A stretch of DNA of 44,155 nucleotides from Rhodospirillales bacterium Ga0074136 (GTDB lineage Bacteria; Pseudomonadota; Alphaproteobacteria; Acetobacterales; Acetobacteraceae): the NCBI GenBank assembly GCA_001464375.1, contig LNEW01000069.1, forward strand, positions 1 through 44,155, given 5' to 3'. The position numbers and the translations under genes are program-made. This document shows positions 17,170 through 25,801 of this stretch, one piece after another; the first letter of the stretch is position 1; every line of letters begins with the position of its first letter. The notes under the pieces are model-generated. The model saw only the letters and a list, made by a program, of their open reading frames with translations, had not been told where the DNA came from and made no database searches.

Positions 17170-18375
17170 TCAGGCGGTCCGGCCGAACCACCGCACCGCG
17201 GCGAAGCCCGCCAGCACGACCAGCGCGACATGGCCGAAGGCGAGGCCCCAGGCCAGCGCCCCTGCGCCGCCGGCGAGGTCGAGCACCACGCCGCACAGCA
17301 GCGGCCCGGCGAAGCCGCCCGCGTAGCCCGCCATGGAATGCAGCCCCATGGTGGCGCCGCGCAGCGCCGGGTCGGCGGCCTGCACCGTGCCCGCGGTCAG
17401 CGCCGAACTGTCGAGGAAGATCGCGGCGTTCCAGGCAAAGACGAAACCGACCACGACCAGCGGCGCCGACCCCATGGCGAAGCCCGTGACGGCCGCGAGC
17501 GCCGCGCCGCCGAGCATGGCGACGGCGACCACCCGCCCGCGGCCGAAATGCTCCGCTGCCTCGTTGCCCATCAGCGACACCGCGATGCCGATCAGCCCCG
17601 CCAGCGTGAACAGCATGGTCGGCCCCGGCAGCCAGGCCGGCGGCGCATGCAGGGCGAAGGACGCCGCCAGGAAGGCCACCGCCCAGGCGCGCAGCACCGC
17701 CATCTCGAGCGTGTGCACGCAGTATCCGGCGATCCAGGCCATGGCGCGGCGATTCGCCAGCACCGGCCGGAAGTCGAGCAGCCGGCCGCCACCCGTGCGG
17801 GGCGGCGGCGGCGTGTCGGGCAGGATCAGCAGCGCGATGCCGAAGGCGCCGGCCGCCAGCACGCCGCCCAGCAGGAAGGCCGAGGACGGCCCCGCCAGCG
17901 CCGCCGCAGCACCCGCCAGCGCGAAGGACATCGCCCCCGCGATTCCCACCCCCGCCGCATGCCAGGACACCGCGCGCGACTGGGCGGTGCCGGTCAGCGG
18001 ATCCGCGATCGCCTTCAGCCCCGGCATGTAGGCCCCCGCCCAGCCGATCCCGGCCAGCGCGCGGAAGGCCAGCCCGCTCCAGAACCCGTCCGCCAGCAGC
18101 GCGAAGCCCAGATGCGCCAGCGCCGTAGCCCCGGTGCCCACCAGGTAGATGCGCCGCGCCGGCACGCGGTCGGTCAGCGCCAGCAGCACCGGCACGGCGG
18201 GGACATAGGCGGCGAAGAAGATGCCGATCAGCCATCCCGCCTGCGTGCCGGACAGCGACCAGGCGTCGATATAGGTCGGCAGCAGCGCCGGCAGCGTGAA
18301 GGCGCCGATCTGCGTCAGCACCTGCGCCGTGACCATGGCGGCGATGAAGCGCGGCGTGCCGGGAGACAGGGCCAT
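17170..18375 (-). CDS. Major facilitator superfamily transporter
   Basis: A 401-residue inner-membrane protein with 12 predicted hydrophobic segments. The loop 2-3 MFS motif appears as LTDRVPARRIYLVG near residues 70-83, and FRALAGIGWAGAYMPGLKA fits the motif of helices 4 and 5. The family position resembles CynX/NarK-like or sugar exporters, but no specificity motif is clear. The start at 18375 gives the expected short cytoplasmic N-terminus; longer in-frame readings run into the divergent MaoC gene. It shares a 96-nt spacer with the MaoC operon on the other strand. Confidence 0.85.
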   Translation of the reverse strand: MALSPGTPRFIAAMVTAQVLTQIGAFTLPALLPTYIDAWSLSGTQAGWLIGIFFAAYVPAVPVLLALTDRVPARRIYLVGTGATALAHLGFALLADGFWSGLAFRALAGIGWAGAYMPGLKAIADPLTGTAQSRAVSWHAAGVGIAGAMSFALAGAAAALAGPSSAFLLGGVLAAGAFGIALLILPDTPPPPRTGGGRLLDFRPVLANRRAMAWIAGYCVHTLEMAVLRAWAVAFLAASFALHAPPAWLPGPTMLFTLAGLIGIAVSLMGNEAAEHFGRGRVVAVAMLGGAALAAVTGFAMGSAPLVVVGFVFAWNAAIFLDSSALTAGTVQAADPALRGATMGLHSMAGYAGGFAGPLLCGVVLDLAGGAGALAWGLAFGHVALVVLAGFAAVRWFGRTA

Positions 18376-18471
18376 GCGGCGCAGGCTAGGGCGCGCGCCC
18401 GCGCGCCGGAAGCGGGGTTGATCGCCGCGCCGCCCCGCCCGACACTCCGCCCGCAAACCAGGAGGACATCC

Positions 18472-18930
18472 ATGCGCGTGGTGGAGACGCCAGAGGCGCT
18501 GAAGGCGCTGATCGGCCAGGAGCTCGGCGTCGGCGAGTGGCTCGCGGTCCCGCAGGAGACGATCGACCGCTTCGCCGATGTCACCGGCGACCACCAGTGG
18601 ATCCATGTGGATGTGGAGCGCGCGCGCAAGGACATGCCCGGCGGCAAGACCATCGCGCATGGCTACCTGCTGCTGTCGCTGCTGCCGAAGCTGGGGGCAG
18701 GGGTCTACAAGGTGTCCTGGCCGTCGCGCACGCTGAACTATGGGTCGGACAAGGTGCGCATCATCAACCCGGTGCAGGCCGGCGACCGCGTGAGGCTGCG
18801 CCAGGCGCTGGTCGGCGTGGATGATGGCGCGAACGGCACGCACCGCATCGTGGTGCGCCAGACCATGGAGATCGAGGGCAAGGACAAGCCTGCCCTGATC
18901 GCCGACACCATCCGCATGACCTTTCCCTGA
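18472..18930 (+). CDS. MaoC-like (R)-hydratase/dehydratase
   Basis: A 152-residue hot-dog-fold protein of the MaoC family, which hydrates enoyl-CoA or related thioesters. The hydratase 2 motif is present as [14 protein letters not shown] (about residues 36-49), with the catalytic Asp and His. It is followed by [15 protein letters not shown]. Length is normal for the single-domain type (NodN/PhaJ-like). AGGAGG precedes the ATG. It opens a three-gene run with the UPF0173 hydrolase (17-nt gap) and a crotonase, suggesting a shared acyl-CoA role. Confidence 0.9.
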   Translation: MRVVETPEALKALIGQELGVGEWLAVPQETIDRFADVTGDHQWIHVDVERARKDMPGGKTIAHGYLLLSLLPKLGAGVYKVSWPSRTLNYGSDKVRIINPVQAGDRVRLRQALVGVDDGANGTHRIVVRQTMEIEGKDKPALIADTIRMTFP

Positions 18931-18947
18931 GCCCCGGAATCACGCCC

Positions 18948-19658
18948 ATGAAGATCACCTGGTTCGGCCATTCCGCCTTCCGGCTGGAATTCGGCACCTC
19001 GGTCGTGATGATCGACCCCTTCCTGACCGGCAACCCGGCCTTCGGCGGCGATGCCGAAGCCGCCAGCGCGGGGGCCACGCATGTGCTGCTCACGCATGGC
19101 CATGGCGACCACATCGGCGACACGGTCGCGATCTGCAAGCGCACGGGTGCCAAGCTGGTCACCAACTTTGACCTCGCGATGGTTCTCGCGCGGCAGGGTG
19201 TCACGGCGCTCGACCCGATGAACACCGGTGGCACGACGGACCAGGGGGAGTTCAGCGTGTCGCTGACGCAGGCGCTGCATTCCTCGGGCGAGCTGGACGG
19301 GAACGGCATCTCGCATGCGCTGGGCCTGCCCAACGGCATCGTGGTCAGCCCGAAGGACAAGGCGGAGCCGGTCGTCTACCACATGGGCGACACCGACGTG
19401 TTCTCCGACATGGCGCTGATCGACGAGCTGTATCGCCCGGCCATCGCCATGGTGCCTTGCGGCGACCGCTTCACCATGGGCCCGCGCGGCGCCGCCATCG
19501 CGGTGAAGCGCTTCCTGCCATCGGTGCGCGTGGCCATCCCGTGCCACTATGCGACCTTCGGCCTGCTGCTGCCCGATGCCTCGGGCTTCGTGCGGGAGAT
19601 GGAAGGCGCCAATGCCCGCGTGCTGGTGCCCGAGATGGGCGTGGGCTTCACCGCATGA
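18948..19658 (+). CDS. UPF0173 metallo-beta-lactamase-fold hydrolase
   Basis: A 236-residue metal-dependent hydrolase of the UPF0173 (YtkL) family. The start [13 protein letters not shown] is typical. The metal motif [11 protein letters not shown] (H50, H52, D54, H55) is complete, with further ligands in MGDTDVF and PCHYATFG. The substrate of the family is not known. It sits between MaoC-like and crotonase genes, with its stop overlapping the next start (ATGA). A thioester- or lactone-hydrolysing step in that pathway is possible but is inference. Confidence 0.92.
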   Translation: MKITWFGHSAFRLEFGTSVVMIDPFLTGNPAFGGDAEAASAGATHVLLTHGHGDHIGDTVAICKRTGAKLVTNFDLAMVLARQGVTALDPMNTGGTTDQGEFSVSLTQALHSSGELDGNGISHALGLPNGIVVSPKDKAEPVVYHMGDTDVFSDMALIDELYRPAIAMVPCGDRFTMGPRGAAIAVKRFLPSVRVAIPCHYATFGLLLPDASGFVREMEGANARVLVPEMGVGFTA

Positions 19659-20446
19659 CCGCGCTGCCCGGGCTTGAGGACCTCACCACCTTCCGCATCG
19701 AGGTCGCCGACGGCGTGGCGACCGTCGTCATCGACCGCCCGCCGGTGAACGCGCAGAACGGCGTCTTCCGCGACGAGATCATCCGCGTCTTCGACGTGCT
19801 GCACGAAAGCGACGCCGTGCGCGCCATCGTGCTGACCGGCGCGGGCAAGACCTTCTCGGCCGGCGCGGATCTGAAGGACCGGCCCGACGCGTCGCGTCCC
19901 GGTGCCTTCCCGCGCCATTCCCGCGCCGTGCGCGCCGGCTTCGACTGCGTGATGGAATGCTCCAAGCCCGTCATCGCCGCGGTGAACGGGGCGGCGATCG
20001 GCGCTGGCTGCGTGCTGGCGCTGGTCTGCGACATCATCCTGGTGTCGGAGGATGCCTTCATGTCGATGACCGAGGTCGATGTCGGCCTGGCCGGGGGTGT
20101 CGCGCATGTGCTGCGGCATTTCGGGCAATCCGATGCGCGCATGTTCCTGATGACCGCGCGCCGGCTGTCGGGCGCCGAGCTGTACCGCATGAACGTCGCC
20201 TCCGGCTGCCATCCGAAGGCGGAGCTGCTGCCCGCGGCGCAGGCCATGGCGAAGCAGATCGCCGGCAAGGTGCCGCTGGCGGTCGAGGCAGCCAAGCGCG
20301 CCTTCACGCTAAACGAGTCCCTGCCTCTGCGCGAAGGCTACCTCTACGAGCAGACCCAGACGGCGCTGCTGGCCAGGACCGAGGACACCAAGGAGGCGCT
20401 GGCCGCCTTCGCGGAGAAGCGCAAGCCGGTGTTCAAGGGGCGTTAG
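19655..20446 (+). CDS. Enoyl-CoA hydratase/isomerase (crotonase) family protein
   Basis: A 263-residue crotonase-fold protein. The CoA/oxyanion-hole segments are present as [10 protein letters not shown] (residues 66-75) and [17 protein letters not shown] (111-127). Of the two glutamates that true hydratases use, the second is kept (E140 in SMTEVDVGL). The first, normally in GGGCEL, is replaced by V120 (GAGCVL). The enzyme may therefore be an isomerase, decarboxylase, thioesterase or another crotonase-fold activity rather than a standard hydratase. It is translationally coupled to the UPF0173 gene. Members of this operon likely act on one acyl-CoA. Confidence 0.85.
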   Translation: MTALPGLEDLTTFRIEVADGVATVVIDRPPVNAQNGVFRDEIIRVFDVLHESDAVRAIVLTGAGKTFSAGADLKDRPDASRPGAFPRHSRAVRAGFDCVMECSKPVIAAVNGAAIGAGCVLALVCDIILVSEDAFMSMTEVDVGLAGGVAHVLRHFGQSDARMFLMTARRLSGAELYRMNVASGCHPKAELLPAAQAMAKQIAGKVPLAVEAAKRAFTLNESLPLREGYLYEQTQTALLARTEDTKEALAAFAEKRKPVFKGR

Positions 20447-20700
20447 CTCGCCGCCCTGCCGCGGGCCGCCAGCGTGCCGGTGGCCCGCCGGCCCAGCCGC
20501 ACGCCTGCGCCGACCTGCCCAACCGCCATCGCGCAGGCCGCCGCCTCCGACCCTTTCAGCACCCCGGCCGCGATCCGCGGCATGAGCGCCGCGAGGGCGG
20601 CGACCAGCGTGCCGTCGCGACCCGATCGAGGCCGATCACCTCCGTCTCGGTCACCACCGTGACGAGCTTGTCGCCGTGGGCGTCGGTCGCGGTGCGCGGC
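20443..20700 (-). pseudogene. Frameshifted, 5'-truncated gene remnant
   Basis: Between the crotonase and TctC genes, the minus strand reads DAHGDKLVTVVTETEVIGL in one frame. The reading continues naturally in another frame as DGTLVAALAALMPRIAAGV and then LKGSEAAACAMAVGQVGAG, ending in a stop that overlaps the crotonase stop region. Switching frames near 20625-20635 gives a protein-like run of about 80 residues with no start codon. It looks like the tail of a lost gene. The family is not recognised. The switch could also be a sequencing error in a real gene, but the 5' part is missing as well. Confidence 0.35.
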
Positions 20701-20729
20701 CAGGTCCGATGCGTCGCGGGAGGCAACGC

Positions 20730-20757
20730 GGCGCCGGGCAGGACGCTGCCCGGCGCC
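20730..20757. terminator. Strong GC hairpin downstream of tctC
   Basis: An 11-bp perfect stem (GGCGCCGGGCA with TGCCCGGCGCC) encloses a 6-nt loop (GGACGC). It lies 8 nt beyond the tctC stop on the minus strand. It could stop transcription arriving from both directions. No U-rich tail is present on either side. Confidence 0.5.
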
Positions 20758-20765
20758 CTTCGCTG

Positions 20766-21746
20766 CTACCCGCGGACCAGCCCCGCGGACCGCATGGCCG
20801 CGCCCAGCGTGGTGTCGGTGCGTTCCATGTGCTGCGCGAAGCCGGCCGCATCGCCCCACACCATCCCGAAGCCGCGGGCATTCATGAAGTCCTTGAATTC
20901 CTGCCCGTTCCAGACCTTCTGCAGGGCAGCCGTCAGCGCCTGCGCGATCGGCGCGGGCAGGTTGAGCGGTGCCGCGATGCCGCGCCAGGCGCCGACGCTG
21001 TAGTTGATGCCGAGCGTCTCGTTCAGTGTCGGCACCGCGGCGAATTGCGGGTTGCGCGCGGGAGCCATGATCGCCAGCGAGCGCGCCCGCCCGGCCTCGA
21101 TGATGGCACGCGCCTCAGGCACCGAGCAGGTGACGATGTCGACGCCGCCCGCCGCGAGGTCCTGCATCGCCGGCGCGGCGCCGTTGGAGGGCACCCAGCG
21201 CACATGGTCGGCGGCGAGGCCCATCGCGCCGAGCCAGCCGGCCAGCGCCAAATGCCAGATGCCGCCCTGCCCGGTGCCGGACGCCTTGAACTGCCCGGGG
21301 CGCGACGCCTTGATCGCATCCGCCAGCGCCTTGATGTCGCGGTACGGGCTGGAGGCATTCACCTGCACGCCCGGCGGGTCCTCGTTCATCAGCGCGAGCG
21401 GCGTGTAGGAGGTGCGCTTGAGCTCGGTCAGGCCCTGCCAGTGCATCATGCAGATCTCGACTGTGATCATGCCGATGGTGTGCCCGTCCGGCGCTGCACT
21501 GGCGATGGCGGAATGGCCGACCACGCCCGACCCGCCGGTGCGGTTCACCACGTTGAAGGGCTGGCCCATTTCCTTCTCGAGCAACGAGGCCACGATGCGC
21601 GCGGTCGCATCGGTGCCCCCGCCGGCACCCCAGGGCACGATCACCTGGACCGGGCGCGCGGGATAGCGCGGCTGCGCCAGGGTAGGGCGGGCGATGGTGG
21701 TCAGCGCACCGGCGGCGAGCGCGCCGCGACGGGTGATGATGGCCAT
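20766..21746 (-). CDS. tctC: Tripartite tricarboxylate transporter solute-binding protein (TctC/Bug family)
   Basis: A 326-residue periplasmic binding protein of the Bug/TctC family. The N-terminus has a Tat-like twin-arginine signal (TRRGALAAGALTTIA) ending near TLAQ. The mature start YPARPVQVIVPWGAGGGTD is the family hallmark; NRTGGSGVVGHSAIASAAPDG, here split as NRTGGSGVVG, forms part of the ligand pocket. Such proteins bind carboxylates, from citrate to aromatic acids, with two water-mediated contacts. It is encoded 52 nt after tctA on the same strand, so the three genes make a complete transporter. The order B-A-C differs from the classical C-B-A. Confidence 0.93.
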   Translation of the reverse strand: MAIITRRGALAAGALTTIARPTLAQPRYPARPVQVIVPWGAGGGTDATARIVASLLEKEMGQPFNVVNRTGGSGVVGHSAIASAAPDGHTIGMITVEICMMHWQGLTELKRTSYTPLALMNEDPPGVQVNASSPYRDIKALADAIKASRPGQFKASGTGQGGIWHLALAGWLGAMGLAADHVRWVPSNGAAPAMQDLAAGGVDIVTCSVPEARAIIEAGRARSLAIMAPARNPQFAAVPTLNETLGINYSVGAWRGIAAPLNLPAPIAQALTAALQKVWNGQEFKDFMNARGFGMVWGDAAGFAQHMERTDTTLGAAMRSAGLVRG

Positions 21747-21798
21747 GATTGTCGTTTCCTCCGGTTGGTGGATCGATGCGGTCGCGCGGCCGGCGACG

Positions 21799-23295
21799 CT
21801 ATCGCGCGGCGTGCGCCGGCTGCAAGCGCCGCAGCACCCACACGCCGGCCGGCCAGAGCAGCGCGGTGATGGTCAGTGCCGCCAGCACCGACGACACCGG
21901 GCGTTCGAAGAAGGGCAGCACCTCGCCATCGGACTTGATGAGCGAGCTCACCAAGTTCTGCTCCACCATGGTGCCCATGACGATGCCGAGCACCAGCGCG
22001 GCCACCGGGTAGCCATTGCGCTCCATCAGGTAGCCGAGCACGCCGAAGGCCGCCACCAGCACCACCGCGAAGGGGTTGTTGCCGATCGCGAAGGCGCCGA
22101 CCGCGCACAGCAGCAGGATCAGCGGCATGGCCGCCGCGCGCGGTGCGCGCAGCACGTGGCGCGACAGCCGGATCATCGCGATGCCGAGCGGGATCATCAG
22201 CACATTCGCCAGGATGAAGACGATGTACAGCGCGTACATGCTGCTCGCCTTCTCGGTGAACAGCGTCGGGCCGGGGTTCAGCCCCTTCATGTAGAGCACG
22301 CCGATGGCGATGGCGGTGATGGTGTCGCCGGGGATGCCGAACAGCAGCGCGGGCACCCAGCCGCCGGCGAGCGCGGAATTGTTCGCCGCGCCCGATTCCA
22401 CCAGGCCCTCGGGGTGGCCGGTGCCGAATTTCTCGCGTTCCTTCGAAAACCGCTTCGAGGAGGCATAGGCGACCCAGGCCGCCATGTCCGCACCCGCCCC
22501 GGGCAACGCGCCGATCAGCACGCCGATCACGTTGCCGCGCCACATCTGCTTCTGGTAGCGCCTGGTCAGCGCCCATTGCCCGCCCAGGATCGACCCCAGT
22601 TTCCGGTTCGGGATCGGTGGCGGCAGCGGGCTGGTCATTGCCCGCATGATCTCGCTGACGGCAAACACGCCGACCAGGGCGGGCAGCGGCTCGATGCCGC
22701 CCAGCAGGTCGGTGCTGCCGAAGGTGAAGCGCGGCACGCCGCCGGGGTTCTCGATGCCCACGCAGGCGACCAGCAGGCCGAGCAACGCCGCCGCGATCGC
22801 CTTGATGGGGGAGGACCGCGCCACCAGCGTCGCGCACATCAACCCCAGGAAGGACAGCCAGAAATATTCGTAGGTGGAGAAGGACAGCGCCACCTCGGCC
22901 AGCGCCGGCGCCAGGATCATCAGCGCGACCGTCCCCACGATACCGCCGATGGCGCTGAACCACAGCGCCGCGCCCAGCGCCGTCTCGGCCTGGCCCTTGC
23001 GCGTCATCGCATAGGCCTCGTCGGTATAGGCCGCCGAGGCCGGCGTGCCGGGTATGCGCATGAGCGCGCCCGGGATGTCGCCCGAGAAGATCGCCATGGC
23101 GGACGAGGTGATGATGGTCGCCATCGCCGCGATCGGCGAGAGATAGAACGTGACCGGCACCAGCAGCGCCGTCGCCATGGTCGCTGTCAGCCCCGGCAGC
23201 GCGCCGATCACCATGCCGTAGACGGCCGAGGCGAGGATGGCGATGGCGACCTCGGTGGTCGCCACCATCGCGAAGGCTTCGAGGGCCGTGTTCAT
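21799..23295 (-). CDS. tctA: Tripartite tricarboxylate transporter large membrane subunit
   Basis: A 498-residue inner-membrane protein with about 11-12 helices, the TctA pore subunit that drives carboxylate uptake with an ion gradient. Family motifs are GALPGLTATMATALL (residues ~32-46), GDIPGALMRIPGTPASAAY, GALPGAGADMAAWVAYA and GIPGDTITAIAIGVL. The repeated GxPG segments reflect the two-fold internal repeat of the family. The ATG at 23295 overlaps the tctB stop by three bases. Length is normal for TctA. Confidence 0.95.
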   Translation of the reverse strand: MNTALEAFAMVATTEVAIAILASAVYGMVIGALPGLTATMATALLVPVTFYLSPIAAMATIITSSAMAIFSGDIPGALMRIPGTPASAAYTDEAYAMTRKGQAETALGAALWFSAIGGIVGTVALMILAPALAEVALSFSTYEYFWLSFLGLMCATLVARSSPIKAIAAALLGLLVACVGIENPGGVPRFTFGSTDLLGGIEPLPALVGVFAVSEIMRAMTSPLPPPIPNRKLGSILGGQWALTRRYQKQMWRGNVIGVLIGALPGAGADMAAWVAYASSKRFSKEREKFGTGHPEGLVESGAANNSALAGGWVPALLFGIPGDTITAIAIGVLYMKGLNPGPTLFTEKASSMYALYIVFILANVLMIPLGIAMIRLSRHVLRAPRAAAMPLILLLCAVGAFAIGNNPFAVVLVAAFGVLGYLMERNGYPVAALVLGIVMGTMVEQNLVSSLIKSDGEVLPFFERPVSSVLAALTITALLWPAGVWVLRRLQPAHAAR

Positions 23296-23780
23296 GCCCA
23301 GGGCGCCGCCAGGAGGCCCTCGGGCAATGGCACCCGCAGCAGCCTGTAGAACACCAGGTGCACGGCGGGCGGCGCGAGCAGCGCCAGGCCGACCGCGAGC
23401 CGCCAGGACGCGCCGAGTGCGAGCGCCGCCGCCAGCACCATGACCGCCGCCGTCAGCAGGAAGCCCAGGCGGTCGGCGGCCAGCACGTAGAAGATCAGCA
23501 ACGCCGGCGGCACCAGCGCGGCGACCGGCGCGAAGCGCCCGAGCCGGCCGGCAAGCCCGGGCGTGGCGTCGGTGTCGTCCGGTTCCGGGGCTTCGAAGGA
23601 CCGGCCGATGCCCAGCGCGATCAGCGCGCCGCACAGCACCAGCCCACTGCCGATCACCATGGGAAACACTGCCGGGCCGACATCCTGCCCCGGCACGCCG
23701 GGCAGGCGCGACCCGCCCCAGAAGGCCAGCGCGCCCAGCAGGACCAGGAAGCCGCCCGTGATCCGGTCCGACAGATGCAT
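23292..23780 (-). CDS. tctB: Tripartite tricarboxylate transporter small membrane subunit
   Basis: A 162-residue protein with four predicted membrane helices, fitting TctB. It starts MHLSDRITGGFLVLLGALAF, a common opening for the family, and has GPAVFPMVIGSGLVLCGAL in the first half. A charged loop at 70-88 (PEPDDTDAT) separates the helix pairs. GGGAGAAG lies before the ATG. The stop overlaps the tctA start, so tctB and tctA are translationally coupled. It is the first gene of the tctBAC operon. Confidence 0.9.
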   Translation of the reverse strand: MHLSDRITGGFLVLLGALAFWGGSRLPGVPGQDVGPAVFPMVIGSGLVLCGALIALGIGRSFEAPEPDDTDATPGLAGRLGRFAPVAALVPPALLIFYVLAADRLGFLLTAAVMVLAAALALGASWRLAVGLALLAPPAVHLVFYRLLRVPLPEGLLAAPWA

Positions 23781-23862
23781 GCGTCGCTTCTCCCCCCTGC
23801 GCGGGCGTTGCCGCGGCGTGACGCTAGACCATTCCCGTCCGGCTTGGCACCAGTGGGCGCGC

Positions 23863-24288
23863 ATGCTGCGGCGCGTGGCGCTGGAGGCCGCGGCGGCGCA
23901 GCGCCGGGGCGACGACGCCGCGGCGCGCGGCCTGTTGCTGCGCGCCTGGCGGGGTGCCGCGGCGCGCGGCGAATGGGCTCAGGCGCGGCGCTGGCGGAAC
24001 CGGGCGGAGGTGCTGGCGCGCCAGGCGGGCACGGCGGCGATCGCCACGGCCGCGCGGCAGGCGCTGCGCGACATGGCGGAACGCGAGCGCGACGCGTCGG
24101 TCAGTCGGTGCGTTCGAAGACCAGCCCGCGCGCCCGCGCGCCGCTCACCTCCAGCGCGCCGCCCCGCAGCAGGCGGACATCGTACCAGCTCTCGAACAGC
24201 ACGCCGGGGACATGCACGCGCAACAGGGCGGGGGCGACCGCTTCGATGCGCCATGGGCCTGCGGTGGCGTGCGGGCCACGGGCGGTGA
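23863..24288 (+). CDS. Possible small helical protein (uncertain ORF)
   Basis: An Ala/Arg-rich reading frame starting MLRRVALEAAAAQRRGDDAA, with strong G/C third-position bias up to about 24110. The pattern of short helices (ARGLLLRAWRGAAARGEWAQ, then RWRNRAEVLARQAG) resembles a TPR-like helical repeat. There is no clear ribosome-binding site. The last ~60 codons run antisense through the 3' end of the D-aminopeptidase-like gene and are Arg/Pro-rich, as shadow frames are. Either only the first ~80 codons are real, or the whole frame is an artefact. The function is not recognised. Confidence 0.3.
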   Translation: MLRRVALEAAAAQRRGDDAAARGLLLRAWRGAAARGEWAQARRWRNRAEVLARQAGTAAIATAARQALRDMAERERDASVSRCVRRPARAPARRSPPARRPAAGGHRTSSRTARRGHARATGRGRPLRCAMGLRWRAGHGR

Positions 24289-25675
24289 CGCGGTGCGCGG
24301 CATCGATCGTCCAGTCCGCGCCGAGTTCGGCGCAGGCGTAGCGGCCGGGCAGGCCGGGCGGCAGGACCGCATCCGCTGGCGCGCGGTGGCAACGGCGGCG
24401 CAGGCCGGCATCCTCCTCGAGTTCGAGACCATCGCCTGCGACGCGCAGCGTGAAGCAGAAGACGCCGCGGCGTGCGGTGAGGCTGCCATCCGCCTGTGGT
24501 GCCAGCGCGAAGGGCACGCCGTGGCCATGCGCCATGGGCTGGCCGGACGCGATCGTGACATCGAAGGAGGTGGCGCCATCCTCGGTGATCCAGCGGCCGG
24601 TAAACGGATCGAGCGCGGGAAGCGCGGGCGGCGGGACGAGGCCGGGCGTGCCTTCCACGGCGGCATCCAGCACCTGCGCGGCGATCAGCCCGGGATCGGC
24701 GCCGCCATGGTTGGCGATGACGATGGCGGCCAGGCGCTCGGCCGGCGCGCGCAGGAAGGCGGTCTTGTACCCGGGCCACAAGCCGCCGTGGCCGATGGTC
24801 GGGACGCCGCGATGCGCGCCGGCCTCAAGCCCGCGCGCATAGAGGTTCAGCGCGCCGCTGGTGAAGGGCAGGCGATGATGCAGCGCGTCCACCAGCGCCG
24901 GGCCGCCGATGCGCCCGGTCTCCATGGCGCGCGCCCAGATCGCGAGATCCTCGATGCAGGACACCAGCCCGCCCTCGCCGCCCAGCGCGAAGCCATGCGC
25001 GGCGCGGATGAAGCCGCCGTCCTTCGGCAGGTAGCCGGTGGCAAGGCCGGGCACGATATCGGTGGTAAGCGGCGTGAGGCGCGTTCGCGTCATGCCGAGC
25101 GGCGCGAGGATCCGGCTGCGCAGGAATTCTCCGATCGGCATGCCGGCCACGCGCTCGACCGCCAAGCCAAGCAGGAAGAATCCCGAATTGCTGTAGAGGA
25201 ATCGGCTGCCCGGCGTGAAGTTCAGCCCGCGTTGCCGGCCGATCATCGCGAGCAGGTCGGCGCTGGTGCAGGCATTGCCGAGGTCCAGCCCGCCCAGGCG
25301 CATCAGTTCCAGCATGTCGCGGATGCCGGAGGTGTTGCGCATCAGGTGGTCGAGCGTGATGCGTGCGCCCAGATCGGGCAGTTCCGGGATGATCGCGGCG
25401 ATGTCGTCGTCCACCGACAGCAGCCCGTCCTGCGCCAGCAGCAGCACCGCCGCGCAGGTGAACTGCTTGGTGACGGAGGCGATGCGGAAGATGGTGTCCC
25501 GGCCGATCGGCACGCCGTGTTCGAGGCTGGCGAGACCTGCGCTGCGGTGCAGCACGAGCGCGCCGTCGCGCACCAGGCCGATGGCGCAGCCTGGCGATCC
25601 CGCCGCCGTGAACGGCGCGAGCAGCGCATCGACGCGCCGTTCGAGCATGAGGAGGTCGATGTCGCGCGGCGTCAT
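24101..25675 (-). CDS. Serine hydrolase, D-aminopeptidase/beta-lactamase class C family
   Basis: A 524-residue penicillin-binding-protein-fold serine hydrolase. The catalytic motifs are complete: S67-V-T-K70 (nucleophile and base), Y161-S-N163 and H296-G-G. Length and layout match the D-aminopeptidase DmpB/Dap type, with a catalytic domain (about 1-330) followed by two small beta-barrel domains. The barrels start near PFTGRWITEDG and PGRYACAELGADW. Dap enzymes release N-terminal D-amino acids. No signal peptide is seen, which fits a cytoplasmic enzyme. It could also be an esterase or amidase of the same fold. It is divergent from the TPP-enzyme operon; the 126-nt spacer holds a promoter-like site. 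Confidence 0.85.
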   Translation of the reverse strand: MTPRDIDLLMLERRVDALLAPFTAAGSPGCAIGLVRDGALVLHRSAGLASLEHGVPIGRDTIFRIASVTKQFTCAAVLLLAQDGLLSVDDDIAAIIPELPDLGARITLDHLMRNTSGIRDMLELMRLGGLDLGNACTSADLLAMIGRQRGLNFTPGSRFLYSNSGFFLLGLAVERVAGMPIGEFLRSRILAPLGMTRTRLTPLTTDIVPGLATGYLPKDGGFIRAAHGFALGGEGGLVSCIEDLAIWARAMETGRIGGPALVDALHHRLPFTSGALNLYARGLEAGAHRGVPTIGHGGLWPGYKTAFLRAPAERLAAIVIANHGGADPGLIAAQVLDAAVEGTPGLVPPPALPALDPFTGRWITEDGATSFDVTIASGQPMAHGHGVPFALAPQADGSLTARRGVFCFTLRVAGDGLELEEDAGLRRRCHRAPADAVLPPGLPGRYACAELGADWTIDAAHRVTARGPHATAGPWRIEAVAPALLRVHVPGVLFESWYDVRLLRGGALEVSGARARGLVFERTD

Positions 25676-25721
25676 GTCCGGCGCAGCCTGCCCTTGCCGC
25701 TGCTAAGGCACAAGCGAGGGG

Positions 25722-25764
25722 TTGCCCGCGGCGCACCGGGGTGTCTAGGCTGCTATAGCAAGCC
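25722..25764 (+). promoter_or_regulatory. Candidate promoter and palindromic operator of the TPP-enzyme/ABC operon
   Basis: TTGCCC (25722-25727) and TAGGCT (25746-25751) are spaced 18 bp and could be -35 and -10 boxes. Overlapping the latter is the perfect palindrome TGCTATAGCA (25751-25760), flanked by GGCT and AGCC. This is a fitting place for a repressor dimer. No regulator gene is adjacent. The promoter match is weak, as usual in such GC-rich DNA. Confidence 0.3.
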
Positions 25765-25801
25765 GGGCCTCGGGAATGCCGGCGGATGAGGAAACGGCAC
25801 G

